DNA of 64,000 bases from positions 124,001 to 188,000 of the forward strand of contig NZ_SOCA01000009.1 in NCBI RefSeq assembly GCF_004364345.1. The letters are read 5' to 3'. The position numbers and the translations under genes are program-made. Every line of letters starts with the position of its first letter. Positions within the stretch are counted from its first letter, which is position 1. This DNA comes from Prosthecobacter fusiformis (GTDB taxonomy: Bacteria > Verrucomicrobiota > Verrucomicrobiia > Verrucomicrobiales > Verrucomicrobiaceae). Below, piece by piece: positions 45,942 to 55,431 of the stretch. Below the pieces are notes generated by a model. That model had not been told where the DNA came from, did no database searches, and saw only the letters and a list, made by a program, of their open reading frames with translations.

Positions 45942-46325
45942 ATGAAATCCATCCTCATCGCCCTCCTGCTTTCCACATTCACTTTCACCCTCCAGGCTGC
46001 CGATGCACCTGCTGCCAAAAAGGGTGAGGCAAAGGAAAAAACGGTGTCTGAAGCGGCCGTGGCGACAGCCAAGAAACTGACACCGACGGAGAAGACGAAA
46101 CTGCTGGAACTGCTGAACAAAGGTGATGATGCGGCGCTGCAATCCCTCCCAGGCATCGGCCCTGCGAAAGCCAAAGGCATCGTGAAGGCGCGTCCATTCA
46201 GCGATCCAGCGGATCTGGTGAAAGTGAATGGCATTGGCGATGCGACCCTGGCTGACATTGTGGCACATGCGAAAGCCGGTTATCCAGTGGCGGAAAAGAA
46301 GAAGACCGAGGCCAAGAAAAAGTGA
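45942..46325 (+). CDS. Exported ComEA-like helix-hairpin-helix protein
   Basis: The 127-residue protein has a signal peptide (FTFTLQAADA) and a C-terminal double helix-hairpin-helix DNA-binding unit (LQSLPGIGPAKAKGIVKARPFSDPADLVKVNGIGDATLADI), framed by Lys/Glu/Ala-rich segments. ComEA proteins bind incoming DNA in the periplasm during natural transformation; a role in DNA uptake is inferred. No other com genes are adjacent. Confidence 0.85.
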   Translation: MKSILIALLLSTFTFTLQAADAPAAKKGEAKEKTVSEAAVATAKKLTPTEKTKLLELLNKGDDAALQSLPGIGPAKAKGIVKARPFSDPADLVKVNGIGDATLADIVAHAKAGYPVAEKKKTEAKKK

Positions 46326-46461
46326 TGGAGCTGCTAATAAAAAATCAGCCAAAGAGTAATCGTGACAGCTAAAAGGTGCATCTTAGTGCGCGGTCCGGTC
46401 CAGCCAGGAGGGTGTTGATATCCCTCGTGGCCCCGGAAGCACATTCATCATTACATTCCCC

Positions 46462-47484
46462 ATGAACCCTTGGTTTTACGTCGATTCAGAAGGTCAGAGG
46501 CATCAGGTCAGCGAAGAACAATTGCAGTCTCTGGCCAGTGCCGGTGCGCTGCGGCCGGAGAGCCTCGTATGGACAGACGGGCAGGCGCAATGGAGCCGTG
46601 CTGACCAAGTGCTGCCAGCTTTGTTCAATGGTGCTGGACGCATGCCCCCACCCTTGGCAGGGCCTCCTCCTTTGCCAGGTGGCCGAGGTATGCGGGCGCA
46701 TGATGTGGACTATGAGATCCATGGAAATGAGATGCAGATCGTGGAGGTGGAGCTGGATCCTGGGGAGACCGTGATCGCTGAAGCTGGTGGCATGAACTAC
46801 ATGGATGACGGCATCGTCTTCGAAACAAAAATGGGGGATGGATCCTCGCCATCCAGCGGTGGGCTGATGGGCATTTTGAAGACTGTGGGCAAGCGTGTGC
46901 TGACGGGAGAATCCATCTTCATGACGCATTTCACCAACCGTGCTTCTGCCGGGAAAAAACGCGTCGCTTTTGCCGCCCCCTATCCGGGTAAAATCATTCC
47001 GCTGAAGCTCACGGACTACGGTGGTGAAATCCTGTGTGAAAAGGATGCCTTCCTTTGCGCAGCCTATGGAACATCGGTGGGTATCGCCTTTCAGAAGCGA
47101 TTTGGTGCAGGCCTCTTTGGTGGTGAGGGATTCATTTTGCAGCGTCTCCAGGGGGATGGAATGGCCTTCATCCATGCGGGTGGCACGATCATCAAAAAGG
47201 AGATGAAGGGGGAGACATTGCGCGTGGATACAGGCTGCCTCGTCGCCTTTACGCAGGGCATCAGTTATGACATTGAGCGGGCGGGAAATTTGAAGAGCAT
47301 GTTTTTTGGCGGTGAGGGTCTGTTTCTCACCACCCTTACCGGACATGGCACCGTCTGGCTGCAGAGCCTGCCCTTCTCGCGGCTGGCGGATCGCATCCTG
47401 GCCAATGCACCTTCTGCAGGTGGCAAGGCAACGGGTGAGGGTTCCGTTCTCGGTGGCATCGGCCGCATGTTTGACGGGGAATAA
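46462..47484 (+). CDS. GYF_2 domain + AIM24/TIGR00266 family protein
   Basis: The first ~55 residues are a GYF_2 domain ([25 protein letters not shown] with the W...W pattern). A Pro/Gly-rich linker then leads to an AIM24-like beta-sandwich (about 90-325), marked by [34 protein letters not shown] and a long series of Gly-rich strands. AIM24-type proteins may act in membrane or stress processes in other phyla; function here is unknown. It stands alone between convergent terminator-like hairpins. Confidence 0.82.
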   Translation: MNPWFYVDSEGQRHQVSEEQLQSLASAGALRPESLVWTDGQAQWSRADQVLPALFNGAGRMPPPLAGPPPLPGGRGMRAHDVDYEIHGNEMQIVEVELDPGETVIAEAGGMNYMDDGIVFETKMGDGSSPSSGGLMGILKTVGKRVLTGESIFMTHFTNRASAGKKRVAFAAPYPGKIIPLKLTDYGGEILCEKDAFLCAAYGTSVGIAFQKRFGAGLFGGEGFILQRLQGDGMAFIHAGGTIIKKEMKGETLRVDTGCLVAFTQGISYDIERAGNLKSMFFGGEGLFLTTLTGHGTVWLQSLPFSRLADRILANAPSAGGKATGEGSVLGGIGRMFDGE

Positions 47485-47506
47485 ACTCCGATTAAAGATC
47501 GCTGAA

Positions 47507-47537
47507 GGGGCTGGTGCAGGTTCAGTGCACCAGCCCC
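47507..47537. terminator. Hairpin shared by the AIM24 and NCS2 permease genes
   Basis: A perfect 12-bp stem (ggggctggtgca / tgcaccagcccc) with a 7-base loop lies between the two convergent genes. It overlaps the stop codon of the permease at 47522-47524. No T-run follows on either side. Confidence 0.6.
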
Positions 47538-48892
47538 ATTGTGTAATAAGCGGCGCACAGACCAGCCAGCACCCACATGCCAGCATTCAACTCCCGGCCC
47601 CGGCCGGCAGCCACTTTTAGGACCGGGTGGATGACGAAACCTGCGGTTAGGCCGTTGGCAATGTTGTAGGTGAAGAGCATCATGACGATGGTGGCAAAGG
47701 CGGGCACCCATTCGGTTAGGTCGTCGAAATCAATGCGCCTGACGGAGGACATCATCAGCACGCCCACGGCGATCAATGCCGGGCCATAAGCAAAGCGGAG
47801 CTGCTGCAGCGGCTCAATGAGCGGGATGAAAAACAGCGAGAGGGCAAACAGGCCTGCGGTGACCAGGGCGGCGAGTCCGGTGCGCGCACCTTCTGCAATG
47901 CCCGTTGCAGATTCGATATATGCGCCGCTGGTGGAGGTGCCCACCAGTCCGCTGAACATGCAGGTCAGTGCATCCACAAGCATAGGCTTTTCAATCTGTG
48001 GAAAATTGCCTTTTTCATCCAGCATGTCTGAGGCGGCACCTAGCCCAGTCAGGGTGCCGAGCGTGTCCAGGAAGCTCATCAAAAAGAGAGTGAGAAGGAC
48101 CGGGAGAAAGCTCAGTTTCAATATGCCCAGGATGTCCAGTTTAAAGGCGATGGCAGTTAGATCATAGTCTCCAATGAAAGGCAGCGCAGCCAGCCCTTTG
48201 GGAGCGTGTCCGAAACCGCATAGGCCACCGATAAGCCCCGTGATAACCATGCCGATGAGAAGGGCACCGCGCACTTTGCGGATCATGAGAATGGTCATGA
48301 GCACAAATCCAAAGAGGGCTAGAAGGACCTGTGGATCTCGCAGGTTGCCGATCTTAACCGGAACTGGAGGAGCCGCAAGAAGCTCCCCTGCCCCGGTGGC
48401 CAGGGCCTGGACAGGCATGCCAGTGATGAAGCTGGTAACGATGCCCGTTTCATACAGTCCGATGAAGGCCAGGAACAGGCCGATGCCGACTGCAAAGCTA
48501 TGCTTCAATCCCGTTGGAACTGCATTGGCCAGCCAGCCACGGATGCCTAACAAAGTGATGAATAAAAACAGTGCGCCACTGACGAAGACCGCGCCGAGCC
48601 GTTGCTCCCACCCAATGCCGAGGGCCACCAGGCCAAAGGCGATGAAGGCATTTTCCCCCATGTAGGGTGCGACGGCGATGGGCCGGTTGGCGATCAGACC
48701 CATCAGCAGGCAACCGAATACCGCCGTCAGGATCGTGGCTACTGTGCCTGGTCCTGAGGGAATGCCTACGAAGGCGAGGATGGCCGGATTCACCACCATG
48801 ATGTAGGCCATGGTAATGAAGGTGGTGACGCCGCCTAACAACTCCTGACGCACCGTGGTGCCGCGTTCGTGCAGTTTGAAGAAGGCTTGCAT
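47522..48892 (-). CDS. NCS2-family purine permease
   Basis: The 456-residue transporter has about 12 transmembrane segments. It starts with the AzgA-like stretch LHERGTTVRQELLGGVTTFITMAYIMVVNPAILA, keeps the NCS2 carrier signature in MLVDALTCMFSGLVGTSTSGAYIESATGIAEGARTG, and matches the AzgA/PbuG/PbuO clade that takes up adenine, guanine or hypoxanthine with protons. Which purine is carried cannot be told. No purine riboswitch-like structure was seen upstream of 48892. Confidence 0.9.
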   Translation of the reverse strand: MQAFFKLHERGTTVRQELLGGVTTFITMAYIMVVNPAILAFVGIPSGPGTVATILTAVFGCLLMGLIANRPIAVAPYMGENAFIAFGLVALGIGWEQRLGAVFVSGALFLFITLLGIRGWLANAVPTGLKHSFAVGIGLFLAFIGLYETGIVTSFITGMPVQALATGAGELLAAPPVPVKIGNLRDPQVLLALFGFVLMTILMIRKVRGALLIGMVITGLIGGLCGFGHAPKGLAALPFIGDYDLTAIAFKLDILGILKLSFLPVLLTLFLMSFLDTLGTLTGLGAASDMLDEKGNFPQIEKPMLVDALTCMFSGLVGTSTSGAYIESATGIAEGARTGLAALVTAGLFALSLFFIPLIEPLQQLRFAYGPALIAVGVLMMSSVRRIDFDDLTEWVPAFATIVMMLFTYNIANGLTAGFVIHPVLKVAAGRGRELNAGMWVLAGLCAAYYTMGLVH

Positions 48893-49024
48893 GATTTCTG
48901 ATGATGGGAGCGCAGGCTATCTAAGCCGCAATCGGAAAAATGAAAATGCCATGAGAGTCAGCTTTGCACTTTGATGAATCAAAGGCCGTCATGTGGCGTT
49001 GTAGTGGCGAACTGGAACACTTTC

Positions 49025-50515
49025 ATGAAACGCCTCTTCTGCTCCCTTGTACTCCTGCTGATACCGCACATCCAGGCCGCCACTCCCAAGCCGGATGTGC
49101 TGGTCATTCTGACGGATCAATGGAGCCCGCGTTACTTGAGCTGGGAGAACCCGGAGGTAAAGACGCCGAACCTGGACCGCATCGCCAAAGAGGGGATGAT
49201 TTTTGATGCCTGCTATACGACCTCCCCCGTATGCATGCCGGCGCGCATCTCGTTGATCACGGGCCTGTATCCGCACAATGGCGGGCATTCGGTTTGGGGG
49301 AATGTCAGCAATTACGCGGTGCCCACGGAAGCGGCACCGATGTTTCGTGACATTCGTGCGGCGGGTTACACAACGGCGCAAGTGGGCAAGCTGCACTGGA
49401 CGGGCGGTGGAGCGTGGAGGGAGAAGTTTGCGTCTCAGGCTGAGTATCAGACCGCCCTGGGGCTGGATCATGTGGTGGATGTTCCAGGTCCGCCGGATTC
49501 CGCCACAGACCGCAGTGCCTATGGACAGTACCTGAAGAAGCTGGGGCTGTTGGATGCCGTCGCCAAGGACCTGCATGACCGCTATGTGAAGTGGGAATTC
49601 GAACCGCGTGCCAGTGTGGTGAAGCCGGAGGATTACCACGATACCTTCGTGGCCGGTGCCGCCGTGGATTTCATCGACGGTCAGCCCAAGGAGAAACCGC
49701 TTTGCCTTGTCGCCAGTTTTCATTCTCCCCATCCACCGCTGGATGCGCCTGGGGAGTTTGCGACGATGTATGATCCTGAGAAGTTGACGCTGCCTGCTAA
49801 TGTGCCGGATGTTTATCTGCGCGAAGGCCATGCGCTGAACCATGCGGAGACCCGCGAGGCCCTGGCCAATTACCTGGGCAAGATCGCCCTGGTGGATGAA
49901 TGCGTGGGCAGGCTGGTGGAAGCGCTGAAGAAACGGGGTACGTGGGACAATACGTTGGTGCTTTTCACGGCTGATCATGGGGAGATGATGGGTGCGCATG
50001 GCTACCTAACCAAAGGTCGTTTTTATGAAGAATCCGTCCGTGTGCCGCTGGTGGTGCGTTGGCCCGGCCAGGTGAAGGCCGGACGAACACAGGCCAGAGC
50101 GCAGATGATGGACGTTTACCCGACCATCGTGGAGGCCATTGGTGGTGAACTTTCACCTGGTCGTTTTGCGGTGTCCCAACTGCCCGTGGCCACCGGCCAG
50201 AAGAAGACGGTGCGCCGTGTCGCCATCAGCGAGATTGGGACCGTGGCACCGCTGCGTGTGATGGCCCGTGACGCCCGCTACAAGTGGTGGGCGGAAGAGG
50301 AGAAGGAGTTCCTATTCGACCTTCAGGAGGATCCTCTCGAAATGAACAATCTGGCCGACAAGCCGGAGCATCGCGAGACCCTCCAGCACATGCATGATGA
50401 AATGCTGCTGCATCTTCGCAGCACCCAGCTCAACCTTTCCGCAGGCTATAAATCCAAAGTGGCCAGGCTGCGGGAAGCGGAAGGGAACACGAAGGAGAAA
50501 AAAGCGAAGGAGTGA
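49025..50515 (+). CDS. Secreted sulfatase
   Basis: The 496-residue type I sulfatase has a signal peptide (MKRLFCSLVLLLIPHIQAAT), the metal-site start VLVILTDQWSPRYLSWENPEV, and a Cys-type active site C-M-P-A-R (residues 70-74), with the GRFYEESVRVPLVVRWPGQ loop near the C-terminus. The Cys needs formylglycine modification. It differs in its core from the arylsulfatase at 10002. Substrate unknown, probably a sulfated glycan. Confidence 0.88.
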   Translation: MKRLFCSLVLLLIPHIQAATPKPDVLVILTDQWSPRYLSWENPEVKTPNLDRIAKEGMIFDACYTTSPVCMPARISLITGLYPHNGGHSVWGNVSNYAVPTEAAPMFRDIRAAGYTTAQVGKLHWTGGGAWREKFASQAEYQTALGLDHVVDVPGPPDSATDRSAYGQYLKKLGLLDAVAKDLHDRYVKWEFEPRASVVKPEDYHDTFVAGAAVDFIDGQPKEKPLCLVASFHSPHPPLDAPGEFATMYDPEKLTLPANVPDVYLREGHALNHAETREALANYLGKIALVDECVGRLVEALKKRGTWDNTLVLFTADHGEMMGAHGYLTKGRFYEESVRVPLVVRWPGQVKAGRTQARAQMMDVYPTIVEAIGGELSPGRFAVSQLPVATGQKKTVRRVAISEIGTVAPLRVMARDARYKWWAEEEKEFLFDLQEDPLEMNNLADKPEHRETLQHMHDEMLLHLRSTQLNLSAGYKSKVARLREAEGNTKEKKAKE

Positions 50516-50654
50516 ATCTGGAAGGGTGCTCTACCAGACCTGACGTGCGGATGGCCGCTTATCTGTTGGCTGACGGACGTTTCATCAGCCCCCCTAACTT
50601 TATTTACTTACTCATCTCGACAGCTTGCACAGGAAGGTTTTACATCGCGGTCTC

Positions 50655-51713
50655 ATGAAGACCTCTCTTTCGTTTTGGTTGGTGGCCACGAGTATGGTCG
50701 CCCTTAATTTTGGCCACGCTCAAACAAGTCCTGAGTTTACCAAGGATGCACCAGGTTCAAAAGACCATCCCATCCTGAAGCGCATTGAGGGATCGGTGAT
50801 CCTGAAATATGCGACGAAGAAATTTGATTCCCATCAGGTGGCGCTGGGTCCGGTGATCTTTGACTATGCGGAGCAAAAGACCAAGGAGTGGAAGAAGATC
50901 GATGCTGAAGGCGCAAGGACGACGCTATTCTATCGTGCACCGGCCGATGCCAGCACGCTGGAATGCCTGCGGTCTTATCAGGCTGATTTGAAGGAGAAAG
51001 GTTTTGAGATCCTCTTTGAAGGATACAGTGGCGGTAAGCCTCAGGAGGATGGTAATACTCTGGACAATGGCTATGGCCGATTTGTTGCAGGCGTGTACAA
51101 AACGGAGACCGATTATGGTCTCCAGGAATACACGTTGCCGGGTTCAGAAGACTTCCGGTATACGGCGATGAAGAAAACGGGAGAAGGCGGAGCCGGAGAT
51201 GTGTATGTGACCATCTTTGCCGCTGCCGTGACGGATTCCTGGAAGGATCCTGAAAAAGGTATCCTGGCGGGCACCGTGGTGGCGCGAGTGGATGTCATCG
51301 AAACCCAGGCGATGCAAAACCGCATGGTGATGGTGAAGGCGGATGAAATGGAAAAGCAGATCACCACCACAGGCCGCGTGGCTCTTTACGGCATCTATTT
51401 CGATACCAACAAGGCGACGCTGAAACCGGAATCCGACGAGACTTTGGCTGAGGTGCAAAAACTGATGAGTACGGATCCCGGCATCAAGCTGCTTGTTGTC
51501 GGACATACCGACAATGTGGGAGAATTCGAATTCAACCGGGACCTTTCCAACCGCCGCGCTGCCGCCGTGGTGGAGGCATTGACGAGCCGTTATGGGATCT
51601 CCTCCCAGCGTCTATTTCCTTTTGGATGCAGCTTTGCCAGCCCAGCCGCTCCAAATGCGACTGAGGACGGCCGGACGAAGAACCGTCGTGTAGAGCTGGT
51701 GAAGTGGAATTAA
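50655..51713 (+). CDS. DUF4892 + OmpA-like envelope protein
   Basis: The protein from ATG 50655 (352 residues) has a signal peptide (VALNFGHAQT). A DUF4892 domain follows (about 25-230, with KDAPGSKDHPILKRIEGSVILKYATKKFDSHQVALGP). The C-terminal OmpA domain is clear (YFDTNKATLKPESDETLAE, VVGHTDNVGEFEFNRDLSNRRA, GRTKNRRVELVKW), which binds peptidoglycan. It probably tethers the outer membrane to the wall; a DUF4892 role is unknown. Confidence 0.87.
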   Translation: MKTSLSFWLVATSMVALNFGHAQTSPEFTKDAPGSKDHPILKRIEGSVILKYATKKFDSHQVALGPVIFDYAEQKTKEWKKIDAEGARTTLFYRAPADASTLECLRSYQADLKEKGFEILFEGYSGGKPQEDGNTLDNGYGRFVAGVYKTETDYGLQEYTLPGSEDFRYTAMKKTGEGGAGDVYVTIFAAAVTDSWKDPEKGILAGTVVARVDVIETQAMQNRMVMVKADEMEKQITTTGRVALYGIYFDTNKATLKPESDETLAEVQKLMSTDPGIKLLVVGHTDNVGEFEFNRDLSNRRAAAVVEALTSRYGISSQRLFPFGCSFASPAAPNATEDGRTKNRRVELVKWN

Positions 51714-51763
51714 CTGGCTAGGGGCGGGCGTGCCGTGCCGGGATCTGTCGCTTATCATCTGCC

Positions 51764-51910
51764 ATGTTTACACGTCGTCATCTCCTCACCACGGGGACTG
51801 CCGGGCTGCTGCTGGATTTTCACGGCACTCTGGCTGAAGTGGCCATCTATCCCCGTGTGCTGAGCGCCCGGGAAATCGCGGATAACGATCGCGCAGGCAG
51901 GGCGGGGTGA
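51764..51910 (+). pseudogene. Remnant of a Tat-signal LamG-type protein
   Basis: A 48-codon reading frame joins a Tat-like start (MFTRRHLLTTGTAGLLL) directly to a sequence ending DFHGTLAEVAIYPRVLSAREIADNDRAG, which matches the last strand and tail of LamG/concanavalin-fold domains (the E-V-A-I-Y-x-R-x-L-S motif). The two parts normally lie hundreds of residues apart, so this looks like an internally deleted gene. It abuts the DUF2238 stop. Confidence 0.6.
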
Positions 51911-52603
51911 TCAAATCGGAGAGATGTTCGGATGCGCAGCCACCTTCAGGCTGTCTGACCATTCACGGGCGAAGTCCCGCTGGTAACGCCAGTTGATGAA
52001 GGCGATGATGAGCACGGCGATCAATGCACCCAGACCGGCCAGTGCCATGTCCTTGTGGGCATCCCACACATCGCCCTGCGTGCCCAAATAGGCCGCACCC
52101 AGTTCGCCGCCGAAGGCCCCCGCGGCGGCCCATTCGATGAGTTCGAACAAGGCCGAGGTGGAGAGCATCACATCCAGGGGAAGGAAGTAAGACCAAAATC
52201 CGCGCACCCTGGCCACGCGCAGAAAGATCTCGCGAAAGGGATAAGCACACAGCAGGCCATACAGGAAATGGAGAAGGCGGTCGAAGTGGTTCCGCTCCCA
52301 GCCCATGAGGGCATTGAAGCTGCCGCCAGTCAGTGCCTGCCACCATTCATCGTACGGCACCTTTTCGTACGTGTGATGTGCACCGATTTCGTGCAGGCAG
52401 AGAAACACAAAGATGAGCGTGTGTGACACCCGCGAAAACAGCCGCCTTTTCCAGCCCCAGATCAGCAGGGCCGCAGCCGGTACGAGCATCACATTTTCCA
52501 ACAGCCAGTCATGCCGGTAAGAAGGGCTGATGGCCAATGCCGCCCACCACAGAACAAAAAGAACGAGCAGTGTGCAGGTATACCTCTCATAGCTGAGTTT
52601 CAT
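51911..52603 (-). CDS. DUF2238 (YjdF-like) membrane protein
   Basis: The 230-residue integral membrane protein has about six transmembrane segments. Hallmarks are FLCLHEIGAHHTYEKVPYDEW, NHFDRLLHFLYGLLCAYPFREI and LGTQGDVWDAHKDMALAGLGA, which together identify the DUF2238/YjdF family. The conserved His and Asp residues lie at the membrane face and hint at an enzyme or metal site. Function unknown. Confidence 0.85.
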   Translation of the reverse strand: MKLSYERYTCTLLVLFVLWWAALAISPSYRHDWLLENVMLVPAAALLIWGWKRRLFSRVSHTLIFVFLCLHEIGAHHTYEKVPYDEWWQALTGGSFNALMGWERNHFDRLLHFLYGLLCAYPFREIFLRVARVRGFWSYFLPLDVMLSTSALFELIEWAAAGAFGGELGAAYLGTQGDVWDAHKDMALAGLGALIAVLIIAFINWRYQRDFAREWSDSLKVAAHPNISPI

Positions 52604-52689
52604 GGTGGGGATGAAACGGGAGCGCGGAGAACGTGCTGTGAAATTGAAACAATTGGATGAATATTGAAGGAAGCACAGCGCTTCAAAAT

Positions 52690-53169
52690 TCAGTTGGTTA
52701 TGCGAATCAAATTTTGAATGAAGGTCGAAAATCTGATTACCTCATGCCATGGAATTTCTGGATAGGAATAAATAGCCGGGCATTCTACTTCGCTGCGTCC
52801 ATTCAGCCACGGGTATTCAGGATTTAGACGCTCTATTCCGCCTACAGGCACCAAATTCTGAATTCTCTCTGCCCACGGAATGATTTTATCTATATAACTT
52901 TTGAATTGTTTAGGATTATTCGAAAACTTCAGACGGTCCCGTATCTCTGGTCGTGAGGGCAACATCCGGAGAAAGGAAACCAAGACAAGATGGGATTTTT
53001 CATCCAGGCTTTCATTTCCGGTCAACATGAAAAACTTCGCCAGCTTTTCAGTCGCCATCTGCAGATAATGCAGGCGATGGCACATTGGAATTTGAGGCTG
53101 GGCTTTGAGATGGATAAAAACCTCGTAATCACTTATCGCCTGCTGACGAAAAGCCTCTTTCCATGTCAT
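52690..53169 (-). CDS. HEPN-like protein
   Basis: The 159-residue product from ATG 53169 (MTWKEAFRQQAISDYEVFIHL) is a helical protein whose start resembles HEPN domains (QQAISDYEVF followed by CHRLHYLQMATEKLAKFFM). The RxxxxH ribonuclease motif of active HEPN toxins is not visible. It is translationally coupled (ATGA) to the small gene upstream, which together look like a two-gene module, possibly a toxin-antitoxin-like or MNT/HEPN-like pair. Function is inferred only. Confidence 0.6.
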   Translation of the reverse strand: MTWKEAFRQQAISDYEVFIHLKAQPQIPMCHRLHYLQMATEKLAKFFMLTGNESLDEKSHLVLVSFLRMLPSRPEIRDRLKFSNNPKQFKSYIDKIIPWAERIQNLVPVGGIERLNPEYPWLNGRSEVECPAIYSYPEIPWHEVIRFSTFIQNLIRITN

Positions 53170-53492
53170 CTTGACTCCTCCGTATTGAGGAGTTCTGCTT
53201 CCTCCCAAGTCCCCCAGCCTCTGGGGAGTCCAAGTCTGCCGTCTTCGCCGTCACGGATTAGGGCAACACCGGATGGGGCGGGCAGATTGTGCTCAGGAGA
53301 TGCAGGAAAATAAAAAGGCTGAATGTTATCGATTAGAGATGGTTGCATGTCTGTCGCCACCTCAACAAGCCGCACCTCATTATCAGCGGGGAACCAGTAG
53401 AACTTAATGATATTAGGATCCGTCCGCCGCGCCTCTTCTGCTAGCAGTTGGGCTTGTTTCTGGATCGTTGTATTGAAAGTCAAGGTGCTCAT
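53166..53492 (-). CDS. Small protein coupled to the HEPN-like gene
   Basis: The 108-residue soluble protein has no recognised domain. Notable stretches are the N-terminal helix (IQKQAQLLAEEARRTDPNIIKFYWFPADNEVRLVEV) and the C-terminal RLGLPRGWGTWEEAELLN. It overlaps the HEPN-like gene by four bases. A partner or antitoxin role is possible from gene order. Similar small proteins with WFP...VRLVEV seem familiar next to HEPN-like genes, but I cannot confirm this. Confidence 0.6.
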   Translation of the reverse strand: MSTLTFNTTIQKQAQLLAEEARRTDPNIIKFYWFPADNEVRLVEVATDMQPSLIDNIQPFYFPASPEHNLPAPSGVALIRDGEDGRLGLPRGWGTWEEAELLNTEESR

Positions 53493-53572
53493 AACTTCTT
53501 GCTGAAGAACGTATTCAGATTCAGGTGCTAAGCAATTTGCTTTCCATGGATAGCTCTGAAGTGGCCTCCGCT

Positions 53573-55318
53573 TTACTTCTTCGGAGCCAGGGTCTTGAGT
53601 TCAGCCAGCATACCCTGGATCTTTTTGCGCAGGGCTTTGAATTCGTCGCTGCCTTTATCGAGCTTGCTCAACTGGTCGTTGAGGGTCTTGATTTCGAGAG
53701 CCTTGGCGCGGCGTGCTTGAACGCCTGTGGCGGAAACGGGGCCTTCTTTGGGCTCCACGTCATCCCAGTCATCGGTGCGGAAGACGGAGGCGGGCAGGTC
53801 TTCGCTATTCACCAGATTTGCGCCTTCAGGATTGGAGGCCCAGGCGTAGCGAACGGCAGCGGGCTCTTTCACTTCTGGGCTGCTCACGACCACGCGGTCC
53901 GCGCCTTCAATCTTCGCGGTTGCCCAATGCCAGACGCGGTCTGCACCAGCGATTTCAAAGCGCTTTAAGTCACCTCCGTCGCGGGCTTTTAATCCGGTGC
54001 CAGCATGGTCAAAGGTGATGTGCATGGCACTGTCTTTAACTTCGGACGATTTGTACAGGGGACTGCTGTAAATGAGGTCGCGACCATAGTCCTTGGCCAA
54101 TGCCCAGCGTGCGAGCCGGTAGCCGGGAGTCATCTTGTCTTTCGGGTGGATGTCGCTGACCTCGCCCACGTCATTGATGACGGCCATGCCCGTCTTCGGT
54201 GTGGTCTGGAGAATGAGGCGCATGCGGTCCTGGAGCAGGGCCCAGTAATCCTGGGTGCCAGGGGCGGTGGAGGGGGTGCGGTAGTTGGCAAGTTGGACGA
54301 AGTAAAAAGAGAATTCATCATTCCAGCGCTGGCGCCAGTCTTTGATCATGAGGGGCAGCGTCTGGTCATACGGCACAGCTCCAGCCTTCGCGTTACCTTC
54401 TCCCTGATACCAGATGGCTCCACGCATCGTGTAACCGGCAAAGGGGTTGATCATGGCATTAAAAAGCACGCCCGGCTTTCCTTCGGTGATGAGCGGAGGT
54501 TTCGGCGCGGCCGGTTTTTTGGGCAGGCGTTTGCGTGCTTCTGCGGGTTTGTCTTTTGCTGCTGCCATGGTGGCCTTCCACTGTTCCAGACGTTTGGCAT
54601 ATTCGGCGTCGGCGCTGGCCTGATTGTAGGTGGCGGCTTCGGTCATCAGCTTGTCAACGAGTGCCTTGGTACCAGGAAGAGTGTTCAGGGCTTCACGGCT
54701 GGTGAAGGTCTCCACGGGTTTGCCACCCCAGCAGGTTTTAAGTACACCGACTGGTATCCCCAATTCCTGATGCAGTTTCAACGCATAGAAAAAGGCAACG
54801 GCAGAATAACCAGGAACTGTTTCAGGACTGCACAGCGACCATTCACCCTCAATGTCATCCTGGGGTTCCGCTGCCGTTACCAGCGGCGCGTTGAACATGC
54901 GAAGGCCGGGATAATTGGCCTTGGACATGAGCTCCTCGTAAGCAGGCACCCGGTTCATGGTGAAATACATGTTGGATTGCCCGGAGGCCAGCCACACTTC
55001 TCCCACCAGCACATCGGAGACAGCGATGCTTTTGTCTCCTGATGCCACTTTCAGTTCCGCGCCTTGAGCATCCGCTGCGCCGGTTTCAATGGCCAACCGC
55101 CATTGGCCCTCCGCATCCGCTTTGGCCGTTGCAGTCTTGCCTTTGAAAGACACGTTGACCGCCGCATCGGGTTCCGCCTTGCCCCAGATCGAGGCAGCTC
55201 GCTCGCGCTGGAGGACCATGTGGTCACTGAAGAAATGAGGCAAGGAAAGCTGGGCCCACGAGCTGGCAGGCAGGCTCAGGGAAAGGAGGGCGGATAGGAC
55301 GAACAAATAAGGCTTCAT
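53573..55318 (-). CDS. Sialate O-acetylesterase-type enzyme
   Basis: The 581-residue secreted protein has a signal peptide (YLFVLSALLSLSLPASSWA) and the GDSL/SGNH-like SASA domain with SGQSNMYFTMNRVPAYEELM (catalytic Ser in GQSN) and WYQGEGNAKAG (block with Glu/Gly). The catalytic Asp/His near the C-terminus is in the DIHPKDK stretch. It removes O-acetyl groups from sialic acid or plant/animal glycans. ATG 55318 fits the signal peptide; the upstream extension does not. No carbohydrate partner is adjacent. Confidence 0.88.
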   Translation of the reverse strand: MKPYLFVLSALLSLSLPASSWAQLSLPHFFSDHMVLQRERAASIWGKAEPDAAVNVSFKGKTATAKADAEGQWRLAIETGAADAQGAELKVASGDKSIAVSDVLVGEVWLASGQSNMYFTMNRVPAYEELMSKANYPGLRMFNAPLVTAAEPQDDIEGEWSLCSPETVPGYSAVAFFYALKLHQELGIPVGVLKTCWGGKPVETFTSREALNTLPGTKALVDKLMTEAATYNQASADAEYAKRLEQWKATMAAAKDKPAEARKRLPKKPAAPKPPLITEGKPGVLFNAMINPFAGYTMRGAIWYQGEGNAKAGAVPYDQTLPLMIKDWRQRWNDEFSFYFVQLANYRTPSTAPGTQDYWALLQDRMRLILQTTPKTGMAVINDVGEVSDIHPKDKMTPGYRLARWALAKDYGRDLIYSSPLYKSSEVKDSAMHITFDHAGTGLKARDGGDLKRFEIAGADRVWHWATAKIEGADRVVVSSPEVKEPAAVRYAWASNPEGANLVNSEDLPASVFRTDDWDDVEPKEGPVSATGVQARRAKALEIKTLNDQLSKLDKGSDEFKALRKKIQGMLAELKTLAPKK

Positions 55319-55431
55319 GGCAGATAGGCTGCTGGCAGAACGAAATCCACGCAGCAGACTTTCAGAAAACCTGGAACAGCTCCGGTCCTTTCGTCCCAAG
55401 TGACCTTCAAGTCCCAAGCGCACTCCCGAGC

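Noticed and set aside
48893-48970. Purine riboswitch upstream of the NCS2 permease
   Set aside because: The leader is under 80 bases and lacks the paired stems and conserved core of the purine aptamer.
48989-49999. A 336-codon minus-strand frame across the sulfatase
   Set aside because: The plus strand encodes a complete sulfatase with signal peptide and C-M-P-A-R site; the minus-strand product resembles no family.
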